A stretch of DNA of 64,000 bases, taken from the NCBI RefSeq assembly GCF_026212465.1, contig NC_080049.1:24066230-24130229 (forward strand), given 5' to 3'. Positions 33,025 through 45,229 of the stretch are shown here, piece after piece. This DNA is from Amaranthus tricolor (Eukaryota > Streptophyta > Magnoliopsida > Caryophyllales > Amaranthaceae). The translations under genes were made by a program, and so were the position numbers. The notes below the pieces were generated by a model that did not search any database, was not told the DNA's origin, and worked only from the letters and a program-made list of their open reading frames with translations. The first letter of the stretch is position 1, and every line of letters starts with the position of its first letter.

Positions 33025-34834
33025 CTGATAGGACAACAAGATCCTTATGACTAAGTCCTCTCTGCTGAAAATTAGTTTTGAGAGACGTTATATTTGCAAA
33101 AGGTGGTGGCAAATTAGCCAAAGCTTCATTTAGGGATGAAACAACACCATCTCGTCTTCCAGTTTCAACATTCCATGAACTTCCACTACTCTACATTGCA
33201 AACATTTTTTTTTATTTAAAAATAATCTCAGTGTAACACCATATACATACAATTATTGTTTGTAACAAATATATATATTTTTTAAAAGAAGTGGTTACTA
33301 CCTCACTACAACATTCCTTGATATCAAAACTATTATATCAGCACACGAAACAATTCCTGAATAATACATTTCCAATTCGCTCTCAACTCTATCTATAACT
33401 TCAGATCCTCTTAGTATTTTGTTTGGAATTGCATCTTTCTTTGTTTGTTGTGTAGGAGAATCTAAGAAGACTGAAGCATCACAACCCTACAAATCGAAAT
33501 CAACTTTATTCATTATATATATCAAGGGAAGGATATGATGACAACACATGATATTTTACACTCTTGTGACAAATCTTGTTAGATTTATTTTAATATCGGC
33601 TTGGCGTAGCAATTTAGGTTAATAGTGGTTTAATTTAGTCAAAAACTAATTTATGTAGCGTTTAATGGTGTATGAAGTTGTTTTTAGAATGTTATAAAAC
33701 TTATAATGTTTCAAAATTAAAAGTAGCATTTTAATATTTTCTCTAAACTTTTCTCAATAAATTATATACTAATACGCATTTCGCTAACGCTATTTTTACT
33801 GAACAATATTATTTACAAAAGTAAACTAGCTAGACAACTGAATATTGAATAACTACTACAACTAATTACCACAAACAATTACTTAGCGAGCTAACAACAT
33901 ACCAAAAACGTGCCGTTAGAAGCTTTGACACATGAGAAGAGATCAAAAAAACATATAAGGGTGTTAAATCTAGAGTTGGGCATTGTTTCGTATTTCTAGT
34001 TGGTGAAAAACATAGTAGTGATGTGTATTATGTAATATTACCTTTTTTTAAAACACTCGCATCTAATTGTGATATATTATATATAAATATTTTACTATCA
34101 ATTGCAAGTATAATGAAACAGAAGAAGTAATAGTAAAAAAATTAAAACACTCACCCTAACAAAACAATCATGATGAAACATTCTCAATAAGGGACCCGAG
34201 AGTGAAGGAGCAAGAGCTAAGGTTTGTTTGATGACATTCCTTGTAATGGCCTCAGCAAGAGGACATGACTTTTCATAAAATCCTACCTTTAAGCACTGAC
34301 CATTGGTAAGGTTTAAGATAAGAGAAAAAAGAATAAGTGTATTGTGGATTATTGTTTCTACTTGCAAGCTTCTTATATAGAAGTGGTAATTGTCAAAGAG
34401 AGTTGATAGGCTTTTAGTTAAAAGAAAGAAATCATTTGGATTAGATCCACCATCTTATTTGCCTTTACGTAGGTTTGTGTTTGGAAATATATATTTTATT
34501 TTAAATTGTAGATTTTAATTATAAAATTATAAATGAAAAATGTGAATGACAAAGTTTGGAAAGTTATTGTTAAATTCTCAACTTTAATTATTTTTAAAAT
34601 AATGGTGAAATGGACTCAAATTTGAATTGAATTTTTTGATTTATCAAATACTAAATTTGAGTAATTTTAGATTTCAAAATGAAATAATCATCATTCACAA
34701 ATATAGCACAAAAGTATTTTAAATCGTAATTATATGTTGTTTCCAGACAACAATTTTTGAATCTAAGATAAAGAGGTAAGAAATTAGTTCTCCTTGCCAC
34801 TAGTCTAACTAGATAACTGCTTTTAATTCATAAT

Positions 34835-35330
34835 TGTTATGGGGTCAATAATAATACATTTAGTCAAATTTTAACTAATCACCATAACCTACCACTCACT
34901 CATCATGCCCATGATTTTCACATTAATTTACCATCTAACCTTCATTCTACAATTATAAATACAACACATTATTTGCATCGGACTAAGCTTCACTATTCTT
35001 ACCATTACTCTACAAAAATACACCACCCTCCTACTTACAATGTTAACCAAATATCCTTCAATTGATCCGAACTCATCCTACAATCCATTAATCTTGTATT
35101 CATACAATATCATACATTCATTGATTTCTGTTTTCCCGTCTGGCTTGAGTGTCGGAGGGGTTTTCCGGAAAATCACCCCTGGACAAGGCTAACATTGTAT
35201 TACAGGATTTGAGGTCTCATCAGCGAAAAGATCATAAGCACATTCAGCATACTAACAATTGTCCCCGATTACACCTTATTTCCAGGTATTTTAAGTGTCT
35301 TTTACACTTTATCGTTTCATTACTGATACA
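34835..35330 (+). repeat. 5' LTR of the small element
   Basis: 496 bp, TGTTATGGGG...ACTGATACA. The shared block CTTGAGTGTCGGAGGGG starts at 35144. The TATA-like word ATTATAAATACA lies at about 34950. Confidence 0.9.
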
Positions 35331-35654
35331 GTTTGACGTCGTCTGTGAGGATACAAAACATAAAATTGATGTCTGTTCAACCAAAAACACAATCAACCTA
35401 GATCATTTTTTTTCCAATTACGAGAGTTTCTAGATGAACACATGCACTCTTAATTTTTTCCCCGAAAATTACCTGCTCAAATTACGAGTATTTTTACACT
35501 AAATTAAGAGCCACCATTTTCTTTTATGCTATTTATTTCTGATTTTCGCGAGTAAGGGCACGTGGCTGGCTATGCTTTCTATAATTATCATGAAAAGGAT
35601 AAAAAATGCCTAATATATCAACATTTTGTGTCAAAGTGCATCAATTATAGTGAC

Positions 35655-37328
35655 AAAGCTTATGAAACAAAGTAATGTTTCACCGAGCAAAGCTTATGAA
35701 TCAAAGTAATGATTCATCAAACAAAACTTATGAATCAAAATAATGATTCATCAAATTCTTTGAGGCATTTAATTTGGACTTATAATATATTTATTTAAGT
35801 CCAACTACTATACTAAGTATGTAGTATATACAAATCTAGGTTTATATACTCTAAATGTTCAACAATTAGATCCGTAGAACGTTTCCAAACCAACTTCAAT
35901 TGACTAAAAATTTCAGTCCTAATGTTGAAGTTCGGTTTAATGCACATTCTAAAAGATTAGATGACCCGAATAAAATTTCCAAACTAGCTTCAACTAAGTG
36001 GTTTTGGTCCTAAAATATCAATCCACATATTGCTCAATTCAATGTATTGGCTGGATTCGAGTACGATCTGACAGTGTTTCAAACTATCTTTATCGGATCC
36101 CCGGAAAACTACCTACAGTGACAGTATTCGCAGGATCCGGGTACGATCTGACAGTGGTTCAAACTATCTACATCAGATCCCCGGAAAACTACCTACAGTG
36201 ACTGCATTGGCTGGATCTGGGTATGATCTAGCAGTGGTTCAAACCATCCACCCGTGAAAGAACAATCTCAGGTGACTCAATACATGGAGCAAAATCATCA
36301 CCATCGCCTTCTAATGGAATGCTACATAAAGGATGCAAATCTTTGACTAGTATTGCCAACTGAAGAATATATTGTATTAATCTGATGATTATATGGTTAT
36401 TCTTGCTTTTATTCATCAACGTATATCGGGTGTTTCGTATTTTTTGTATTCATGGGTCGATGTGGAAAGTTATCAAGTATGATATTGACACATATTTAAA
36501 GAATTATTTGTTATTTCCGCGTAGGAATTCAATACTTCACCATTATTATTCTTATTATATTGCGTCTTATTTATATGTGGTTTTCAACGAAGAATGTATA
36601 AAGTCATCTAAGCTTTCACCTAGTTTAAAAGTCATATTATTATTCAAGTCCCAAAACGTGGGCGTTATTTATCATATTATGAAATCATCTAAGCTTTCAC
36701 CTAGTTTGAAAGTCATATTATTATCAAACTTTCACCTAGTTTGAAAGCGAGATCTTTGCGAGTGTTACCTAACTTGATAACTCGGACTCTTATTAAGCTC
36801 CAAAACGAGTGATTTTGGGCGCTATATGTCAAAGTATTCATAGCAAGTATCACCTAGCTTGATAACTCGATCACTTATTAAGCGGACCTATGTCCGATTC
36901 AAATATTCATCAATGTTTTCGAAGGATTCACCTAGTATGATTCTTTATCTAAGTCCTGGGTTATTGACGGCTGAGCAATACGGACCTATGTCCGATCCGA
37001 ATATCCATTAAATGCGGACCTATGTCCGCCGAATATCCATTAAATGCGGACTTATGTCTGATCCGAATATTCATCAATAATTTTGAAGGATTCATCTACC
37101 ATGATTCCTTATCTATGTCCCGGGTAATTGACGGATGGGCAATGCGGACTCATGTCCGATCCGAATATTCATCAATGCTTTCGAAGGATTCACCTAATAT
37201 AATTCCTTATCCGAAGTCCTAAGTGATTGATTGGTTGGGCCATATCATCATGTCAAGGCTCAAATGTCAAATCATCGTATCAGGCTCAAATGTCGAATCA
37301 TCATATCAGGCTCAAAGGCCAAATATTT
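35655..37328. repeat. Series of distinct tandem repeats inside the small element
   Basis: At least five arrays: a 34-bp unit three times (35655-35757, TTATGAATCAAAGTAATG); an 80-bp unit 2.6 times (36043-36249, GTACGATCTGACAGTGGTTC at 36061, 36141, 36221); an 81-bp unit twice (36601-36760, ATCTAAGCTTTCACCTAGTT); a compound unit with GGACCTATGTCCGATCCGAA and AAGGATTCACCTA (36883-37220); and a 26-bp unit about three times (37247-37328, ATATCAGGCTCAAATGTC). The 119-codon frame at 36385-36744 overlaps these and resembles no known protein. Confidence 0.8.
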
Positions 37329-37524
37329 ATAATCCATGGGGCTTCCACCAAGCATGGGCCCACTGAGGCAAGAGTTCGAAGATAATCTTATTTGGATCTA
37401 ATTGTATGGTTTCTTCCGAACCTTTAATTAGTTCGCATCACAGGTATGTTTGTTTTCCACATAAAGATTGACGCCCTCGCTACATTAAATTCCCTCCTCT
37501 ATCACTCTTCATGCGTGGGGCTAA

Positions 37525-38023
37525 TGTTATGGGGTCAATAATAACACATTTAGTCAAACCATAACTACTCACCATAACCTACCACTCACCCATCATGCCC
37601 ATGATTCCCACATTAATTCACCATTTAACCTCCATTCTACCATTATAAATACATATTGATACATCATTTGCACCGAACTAAGCTTTAATATTCCTATCGT
37701 TACTCCACAAAAATACACCGCCCTCCTACTTACAATGTTAACCAAATATACTTCAATTGATCCAACTCATCCTACAATCCATTAATCTTGTATTCATTCA
37801 ATATCATACATTCATCGACATCTGTTTCTCGGTCTGACTTGAGCGTCGGAGGGGTTTTCCGGGAAATCACCCGCGGATAAGGCTAATGTTGTATTGCAGG
37901 ATTCAGGTCTCATCAGCGGAATGATCATAAGCACTTTTAGCATACTGACAGTTGTCCCTAACTACACCTTATTTCCAGATATTTTAAGTATCTTTTACAC
38001 TTCCTCATTTCATTACCGAAACA
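37525..38023 (+). repeat. 3' LTR of the small element
   Basis: 499 bp, TGTTATGGGG...ACCGAAACA, followed by the ATAAT target duplication. The shared block CTTGAGCGTCGGAGGGG starts at 37838. Confidence 0.9.
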
Positions 38024-38028
38024 ATAAT

Positions 38029-39362
38029 CATGATTATGATACATTTGAGGGTTATTTTTTGACTGGATTTTGAGTTTCCTACTCAATGTTACTCTTTTAA
38101 AATTAGGAATGCTCAAATAGTAGATGTTTATATATTTGGATATTGCTGAGTGTTCTAATAATCAAAGATTGAGAATCTTTATATGAAAAAAATTAATAAC
38201 TGAGAATGTGCTCCGTCAAAAAGAAAACTGACTTCTAAAAAACTATAAAACTTTACATGAAAAAGGATGATGCTTTCTAAAAAAAAAATGAAATTTTAGC
38301 GTATTTTAATGTTTAAATTGATGTCAAATAAAAGATTAATTATTTAAGTTTAATACATTTTCAGCAGTCAGATGCAATAGGTAAAAATCATTACAAATAA
38401 ACGCGCAATTTAACCTTAAGTTAGGTTCGGAGAGTGAAAGTGAGACTCCTTAGATTTAATAATATTATTATAGTAATAGATATTAAATCCAATTAAAGTG
38501 ATGTGTACCCTTCCAAATCGTGATTTAAACATTATCTTGTACGTAATTCGTTCTATGTGAACAATACATGACAATGAATTCAGTTTTATTTTTGGTTTGA
38601 TAAATATTACTTATATTAGATTTTATTTAGCTTTACATATTTTATTAAATTTATTTATAAACTCCCCTGGCCGGACTTGCTGTCAATTTTTGCCAGCTTA
38701 GAGGCTGCTGTAATTGTACAAACTTCTAAACGTTATGTGATTTGCACGTTGAGAGTAGGTGCTTAGTCAGTAGTTATAAATGTCTTACATAAGTTTACTA
38801 GTTAACAATTAACATTTGCTAATTATCATAAAAAATGGCTATGTGACTTAGGGTTATTCTAAATTGATTTTATTTTTTAATGGATAAGTATCATCTAATA
38901 CAAGAGCGAATTTAGAACAAAATCAAATGATGTCGATGATATTTTAAAATGTGATTTGTGAGATTTGAACCCGGGTTAATTTTGTCACATAGCAAACTTC
39001 CTACTAACTTAACCAACACAAATATTAACTTTTGTAAGTACTTCATGATATCATGCATGAGTTGAAATTTGTCTGTTGATAACATGTCATAGGGATGACA
39101 ATGGCTCGAACTCAGCTCGGATTATCCACCCTCCGACTTTGATTCGGATAAAATCCGGATTATGTTTTTCAATCTACCTCCACTCAGATTCGAATATACA
39201 TACTCTAACTTTGCATATTCTATACATAGTATAGTTTTGCAGTATAATTTTCTAAATAGTGTAATTCCAATTACACTGGAATAAATATAATTTATTTTGT
39301 AATATAATTTTCTACACGGTGTAATTCCAGATTTTAATCAGACAATATATAATGTTATACAC
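38029..39362. other. Intergenic, nothing recognised
   Basis: AT-rich DNA. Around 39220-39330 GTAATTCCAGATT-like and TATAATTTTCTA words are repeated twice about 70 bp apart. No gene is seen. Confidence 0.45.
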
Positions 39363-39634
39363 TGTAATACCCCAGATTTAGCTTGAAAAAAGGATTGATA
39401 GACTATTCATATCAACAAGGTGCATCTTCTTTTCTAGGGAGCCCATTTGCTAAGAACTCCACAGTTAAGCGTGCTTGGTGGGGAGCAATCTTAGGATGGG
39501 TAACCTCCTGGGAAGTGTTCCCGGGTGCGCACGAGTGAGGCCAAAGTGCGCTGGAAAGACTTGTGTTGGTTTGTGGGGCCAGTCTACAGTCTCAATGAGT
39601 AGTCACCAGCGGTCCGAGGGGCCGGAGTGTTACA
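39363..39634 (+). mobile_element. Cassandra-type LTR with well-kept 5S-rRNA-like segment
   Basis: Starts TGTAATACCCC and ends GGAGTGTTACA, 272 bp. Positions 39454-39528 resemble plant 5S rRNA: CAGTTAAGCGTGCTTGG keeps the box A word, and AGGATGGGTAACCTCCTGGG keeps the intermediate element and box C with one change. The primer site TGGTATCAGAGCC follows two bases after the LTR (39637-39649), so this is a 5' LTR. It aligns over its length with the solo LTR at 17186-17440 but is far less decayed. The 60-codon frame at 39475-39657 is a shadow. Confidence 0.85.
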
Positions 39635-39636
39635 AA

Positions 39637-39649
39637 TGGTATCAGAGCC
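39637..39649 (+). other. Primer-binding site (initiator tRNA-Met type)
   Basis: TGGTATCAGAGCC is the usual sequence complementary to the 3' end of plant initiator tRNA-Met and lies two bases after an LTR end. Confidence 0.8.
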
Positions 39650-42600
39650 AGGTTTGAGTAATTTGCCAAATAACATTTCTACGGGTTCATATCACATGTC
39701 AGCGTCCACATATAAGTTGACATCTATTACCAACGCCATTAAGTGGCTAGCATCCAAGCTCTCACTTAGGCAGGGTCATATAAGTTGCTAGATCAATGTC
39801 AATGATCAAAAAAGAGTTATCTAAAACTGTAAATGCTATGCATGCCTGATTGCGAGCTATGAGATCAACACAACCATAGTTACATTACAATCCAAAAACT
39901 TTAAACGGATAGATGAGATGCATTGTAACAATACAAAGAAATTGATCATGACCTGTTGATCATACAGAATATTTGAGGGAAATCAACCCAGGAAAATTTA
40001 AAACACAGTTAATGATAGGATGACATTGATTAACTGCTGTCAATAATTTATATAAACAAAGATGACTCAGTGAACTGAAACTATTAACCATGTTAGACCA
40101 GATAAGCCAGGGAAGCAGCAGCCACAATTATCAAGGGAGAAAAGGCAAAGCTACGGAACAGTGCTAGAGAGTAGAAGGAAGAGGTAAAAGAGAAGGATAA
40201 AAGGAAATGAAGCACTACTCAGACCGAAAATGGACTATATTAGCAGGAGCGGCACACTCGATACATAATTAACATTAATAATTATACTTAAGATAAATAA
40301 TGTGGAAGTGTAAAACGTCGAACTGCTAAAAACCATTTAAACTAAAATCGTTCAAAACATAAGTAAAAAAAAATATCTTACAATTGAGAAAATATAAAAT
40401 AAGGTTTACTTAAATACGATAAAAAAAACATAAGTACAATATAGTCATCAAGTAAAATCATTGAAGCTAAGTCCTCGATAGAATAATTAAAGTTGTGGCC
40501 TGGATCGAAACCTGAGCTAAATTTTCCTGTAAAATACTGTCATCCATAATACGGATGACAGCCGATTAAATCGGTCAGCGATAAAGCCGAGTACAATTTT
40601 CTGAACAAGCTTATGATGCGATAGTTAAATCACGCTTACAAAATAATCATCAAGCACAATATAGAAGGTTATTACTCATTATTGACCTTTACTAAGCGAT
40701 TAAGTTACATTCTCAATACTTGCAGAAGTTCATTACTGTTACTAAATACTTGGTGACCTTAATGCTTATTTAATCAAATTCAATTAAGCCTCATAACTTT
40801 ATCATCATAGCACATCACAAGATCACAACAATAGTGACAACTGATATATATAAGGGTCTGGTTAGGTGAGCACCGTAGTCCTAAACCCTAACTATGGTGG
40901 GAGTCGTCACTCCTCTCAATACTGTTATGCTCGAGACTTCACAGGATAGGTTTTTCTTGGACCCCCTGTCTAACACTGCATTTTACGTGCCGGCTAACAC
41001 GGACGTCGGGATTTTACATGTCGGTCCATGGTTCGACGTTACCTTACTGTCAGAGTCATACAATAAATATCATGCAATGTCAAACAAGACTCTAAACCGA
41101 AATAGTTTACATTCTTATAAGTCAAACTTCCACTAGTCAGAATTTTGACAATTCTACCCTTTTCATAGAAACAAATTACTAGTATCTAATAAATTAATAT
41201 TAATTAAATAAAAAATTTTCGTAGCTATACTATGATTTCTGAAACTAAACTAAGTCATTATTATGTCATAAATAATCATAAAAGTCAAGGGTAATATTTC
41301 TAAGTACTTAATAACGTATTTTATCAAATAACCAGTAAAATAGTAAAACGGATCTATCATAACTATAAAAAAAACATAATCCGACAAGTAATTAAAGGTC
41401 CAAAATCTAAATGAAATGAGTTTTCGAGAAAAACAACCCTAAGCATTTTAACAAATTTGTTTGACTATTTTACCAATAAACCGATTAAAAATTTATCAAA
41501 ACACCAAGATGATATGGAATCATTTTAAACACATAAGTTTATTTAACTAGTAAAATTCATATATATTTATATTATCATATTAATCAAAAATTTCCATATA
41601 TATGACTTTTTTTTCGAGTGTCCCAAAAGTATTATTGTTTTGACGAAAATATCACTAAACTGGATATGACTTTAATATTACCATGTAAAGTTTAAATGAC
41701 TAAAATAAAATCATGTTGATCATGCTTTTATATTATCGAGTAACCATAAATAAATATCACATAACGAGAGAGTTAAGAAAATGTGTACCATTTTCCTCCA
41801 AAGGTGGTGCTAAACCAAGTAAGAGAATAATAATAAGAAAATAAGAACTTAAAGAAATAAGCTCCAAAAGAGAAAGTCTTCAAAGTTCCAAGCTTCAAAG
41901 AAGTAGATCTTCAATTACCCAAAAGAAAATGATATCCAAGCTCCAAAAGATAATACTTGACTTTTTAAAAGTTGATGATTATTGGCTTAAGAAGTGATAA
42001 GATCAAGCTCCATCTTCATTTGATTCTTCAACATATAAAAATGGTATAAAGTTAGTAAGATGTTAATGAAGTGAAGATATAAGAAAGAATGGTAGAAAGA
42101 TTTGATGATGGGGGTGCAAGTGATCTCATGGCTAAGGAGGGGTATTTATAATGGGTTTTGGGAAACTTTTTAGTTTATAAGATTGTATGAAAAAGAAGGT
42201 TAACTTGTGTAAGTGATTTAGATTGTGTAAGTGGATGTGTAAGAGTTGGAGTGTGTAAGTGGATGTGTAAGAGTTTGGAGTATAGAAGAAGGTTAACTTG
42301 TGTAAGGAAATGGTGATAGCTTGTGTAAGTGATGAACATTATGGATTGATGTAGAAAGGATTTTGGTTCATCAAATTTTTGTTCTAGTTTATACTAGTGA
42401 AATGTTTTAGATTAATGGAAAAGTATGATTAAGGTTTGATTATGAAAATATGATAGTTTACTTAGAAAATTTTAGTTAAAACTATACTTAAAGTTAATAA
42501 GAAAAATATAGTTAATTTTTAGGTATAAAATAATTAAATCAAAGTTGTAAGGTTAAAATGATAGGTAGTAAAGTTAGTTTAAGGAAACGAAATTGAAACG

Positions 42601-42911
42601 TAACGTTTTAATAAAACCATAAATATAATATTAAAATTTTACTTTTCGTAGTATAAAATAATAAAATGATATTTTAGTGCTTATAAAGTAATTTAAGAAT
42701 ATATATATATATATATACATATATATTTATATACATTTTTAAGTTTAATATTTGGAAGAAATTACAAAAATCGGAATAAGGTTTAGGAATTAAAGGTGAT
42801 TTGAATTAGATAACCAAAGGATTATGAATTCGAAAAGAAATTTCGGAATAATTAATCGGAAGATTAAGATTAAGAAACTTGAACCTGTTACATACACAGT
42901 ACATTATATAT

Positions 42912-43200
42912 TTTCCATTATGATTTTTTAAACAGTCCATTGATATACAACAATGTAATTGAAATAATTGTGATTTATTGCATCCATAAATGTATGAGTT
43001 TATCCGAAAAATATAAATTTGTACATATGGTAAATGTAAAAATGCAAATTAGTAAAATCTCATTATAATTTATTAAACAGTGCATTTATATACAACAGTG
43101 TAATTGGAATAATTGTGATTTATTGCATCCATAAATGTATGAATTTTTCCGAAAATATAAATTTGTAAATATGGTAAGTGTGAAACTGCAAATCGGTGAA
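42912..43200. repeat. 144-bp tandem duplication
   Basis: GATATACAACAATGTAATTG near 42942 and TATATACAACAGTGTAATTG near 43086 start two copies that share TTGTGATTTATTGCATCCAT and TATAAATTTGTA. It lies just outside the TACAC flank at 42893. Confidence 0.8.
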
Positions 43201-45229
43201 GTTTTTATTAATATCGTCCAATGGAAAAAAGAAAAATGACATGCTAACAATCAAACTTCCTTTTAGCTATTATACAGTAAAATTAATAGAATGTATGATG
43301 AATTGGTGTTCATAGTTATTAAGGCTGTAAAAATGTTACAATATAATGTAACTTTGATAAACCTATTACAAGATCACTCTACATGGCATTGCTTAATTTA
43401 ACAAGGTTCATTGTTATTGTATCTACTGTACTGATTAGATTATATCTTTTTATGTTTGTCAATTCATAAAAATAATAGAAAAAAAGAAAAAAAAAAGTAT
43501 TTATGAATTGATAAATGATCTAATTCATAAATGTAGAAAGAGATGTTGTCAACAAAAAATATACAAAGATTGAATCATTTAGAAATAATAATAGTAAAGA
43601 TTATTCACAGCAGATGGATAATAGGTAGAATTATTCAGGATACTTTTTCCTATTAAAACGGGTTGAAATTGTTTATGAATTGATAAATGATCTAATTTAT
43701 AAATGATTAAAAATTAAACTTGATTAATCAATTATCTAATTTATAAATGATCGAAAATTAAACTTGATTATTTGATGGATTATCTTAAACTTGAGATTGA
43801 TCAAATCATTAACTATCTTATGAAGCCTAATAGATATCGAGGCCATAGGCGGTTCTTGGGCCATCATATTAAATGATGCTATTCAGGCTAGGTTCTGAGC
43901 AACACTTTTTAAATGATTTTTTTGTAAACCTTTTTTTTATTAAAGTAATCTAATTTTACAATATATTTTGTCTTGAATTATTTTTTTTGAAGTGGAAAAT
44001 TTTTTATCTTTTAATATAAGTAAGGGGCCCATTTAAAAAAAAAAAAAACCACAAATATATATAGGGCCTCCAACATCTTTGCTCCGCCTTGATTGAGGCC
44101 TTAGACTCATAACAAAACTATTTCATGTTGTTTTCATATAGGGTCAGTCTTATGATTTAAAAAGCCATGACTGAATAATAAATTATGGGCGTTAATATTT
44201 AACAAAAATATAGAATAAAAAGTCAATGTATATATAATATCGGAAAAAATTTGTACAACTCATATATAGTATAAATCATATAAGAAATCTCCTACATGTA
44301 TTTTTGAAAGCAAATAAAATCACTAATGTCTAAATCAACAGATTCAAGCATATCTTACTCAATACATAGAACTGAACGACCATTCAAACGAATTGTGAAA
44401 TTAAAGATCTTAAATACTCCCTCTAATTCTCATTTATTGTCTTATTTCCTTATTTTGACTATTCACCTTTATTATCTCTATTTATAGATAAAATTTTTGT
44501 ACAATTTTAACCTTATAAATATCATTTTATTATAAAAACCCCTATTAATTGCTTTGTTGAACTTCAAAATATCCATGACGACATATATTAACTCATCTAG
44601 CAAAGTCTGCTTTGAATGGTTCACCGACCACCTTGTGACTATTGACTTCAACTTATTAACTAAATCTAGAAAATAGTTGACTTGAAAATTTTGTTCCATG
44701 CATGCTTATCTTTTTCAATGATACCAACAACATTTATTTTGCTAACAATTTCAAATCATTGAAAATCCTCTCACAACTCAACACAAATTCGTTTCATTAT
44801 TCGTTGGTAACATTGATGAAGTTAATTACAATATACAAATAACAAAAGTGGACAACCTTTTTGAGTTCTATCAACAAATACTTAAAGAACAAATCAAACA
44901 AAAAAAAAAGATGATAAAGCATTACATATTTAATCATCATACATACACTTTGTTTTTTGAATTAAATAATGAAAGATTATTGTTTCAAACAAAAAAAATA
45001 AAATGGCCGCTTGGATAGTCCAAAAGCGGTATTCAAAATAAACCCGGTAATTCGATACTCATCCAACCTTATAATCAAAACCGATTTGACCCGATATTAA
45101 AATAAAGTAATAATTATGTAAAACCAACATAGACATGCGATCTAATTTTGATCTGATCCAAATCATCTAACTCGATCGAAATCGACCGGATGACCGAATA
45201 AACACCCTTTGGTCCAAATGACCTTTACT
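43201..45229. other. Intergenic; short repeats and a MITE end, no gene
   Basis: ATTGATAAATGATCTAATTxATAAATG is repeated at about 43508, 43679 and 43735. A segment at 43560-43660 resembles the inverted-repeat element at 1250-1460. At 44416 a single MITE-like end (CTCCCTCTAATTCTCATT after TA) has no partner. The 73-codon frame at 44478-44699 has an ATG but no recognisable similarity. Confidence 0.45.

Larger units (their letters stand above)
18641..34352 (-). pseudogene. Class III peroxidase, copy 1, probably broken, with a 14-kb intron
   Basis: Exons: about 34352-34155, 33486-33302, 33190-33025, 19056-18641. Secreted haem peroxidases of this class oxidise phenolics with H2O2 in wall or vacuole. 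Exon 1 has the distal site RMFHHDCFVR, exon 2 VSCADII, and exon 4 opens with the proximal-His motif GAHTIGIAQC; the C-terminus is complete. Defects: no in-frame ATG exists upstream of the mature part (an ATA at 34352 lies where a start would fit). Exon 2 is one base shorter than in copy 2 (185 against 186), shifting the frame unless a 2-base-later acceptor at 33188 is used. The conserved Cys of the usual ACP motif (partner of the KSCP Cys) is replaced (YYS). Intron 3 (33024-19057) holds the Gypsy element in the same orientation. A CTATATAAG box at 34371-34379 remains. Closest relative: the peroxidase at 45230-47743. Confidence 0.88.
34835..38023 (+). mobile_element. Non-autonomous LTR retrotransposon of 3,189 bp, related to the Gypsy element
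   Basis: LTRs 34835-35330 (496 bp) and 37525-38023 (499 bp), both starting TGTTATGGGGTCAATAATAA, with a perfect 5-bp target duplication ATAAT at 34830-34834 and 38024-38028. Primer-site-like GTTTGACGTCGTCTGTGAGG follows the first LTR and CATGCGTGGGGCTAA precedes the second. LTRs differ at roughly a tenth of positions by eye, so it is older than the large element. The interior holds no gag or pol, only tandem repeats. Shared primer site, polypurine tract, LTR terminus and the CTTGAGCGTCGGAGGGG block suggest it was moved by a Tat-type partner. It ends about 480 bp upstream of peroxidase copy 1. Confidence 0.9.
39363..42892. mobile_element. LTR-element-like segment bounded by TACAC, internal structure unclear
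   Basis: TACAC occurs directly before the LTR (39358-39362) and directly after GAACCTGTTACA (42893-42897), as a 5-bp target duplication would. But the last 270 bases before 42892 do not resemble the first LTR. On the minus strand the right part looks like the start of a different LTR (TGTAACAGGTTC, then TATAAATACCCC near 42150). The middle has no gag or pol. An 80-codon frame at 40894-41136 is unsupported. TGTGTAAGTGGATGTGTAAG words repeat at 42210-42310. Confidence 0.4.

Noticed and set aside
36385..36744. 119-codon plus-strand frame in the small LTR element
   Set aside because: Overlaps tandem repeats, no similarity to gag, pol or a known protein.
35655..37328. CRISPR-like direct repeats
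   Set aside because: Repeats are contiguous or of mixed period, have no uniform spacers, and lie within a plant LTR element.
39454..39528. A true 5S rRNA gene
   Set aside because: Only part of the 5S sequence is present, its 5' portion does not match, and it is enclosed in an LTR with a primer site.
40894..41136. 80-codon frame in the 39.4-42.9 kb segment
   Set aside because: No recognisable domain; lies in LTR-like DNA of unclear type.
44478..44699. 73-codon minus-strand frame starting with ATG
   Set aside because: Isolated, next to a MITE end, with no splice partners or family features.
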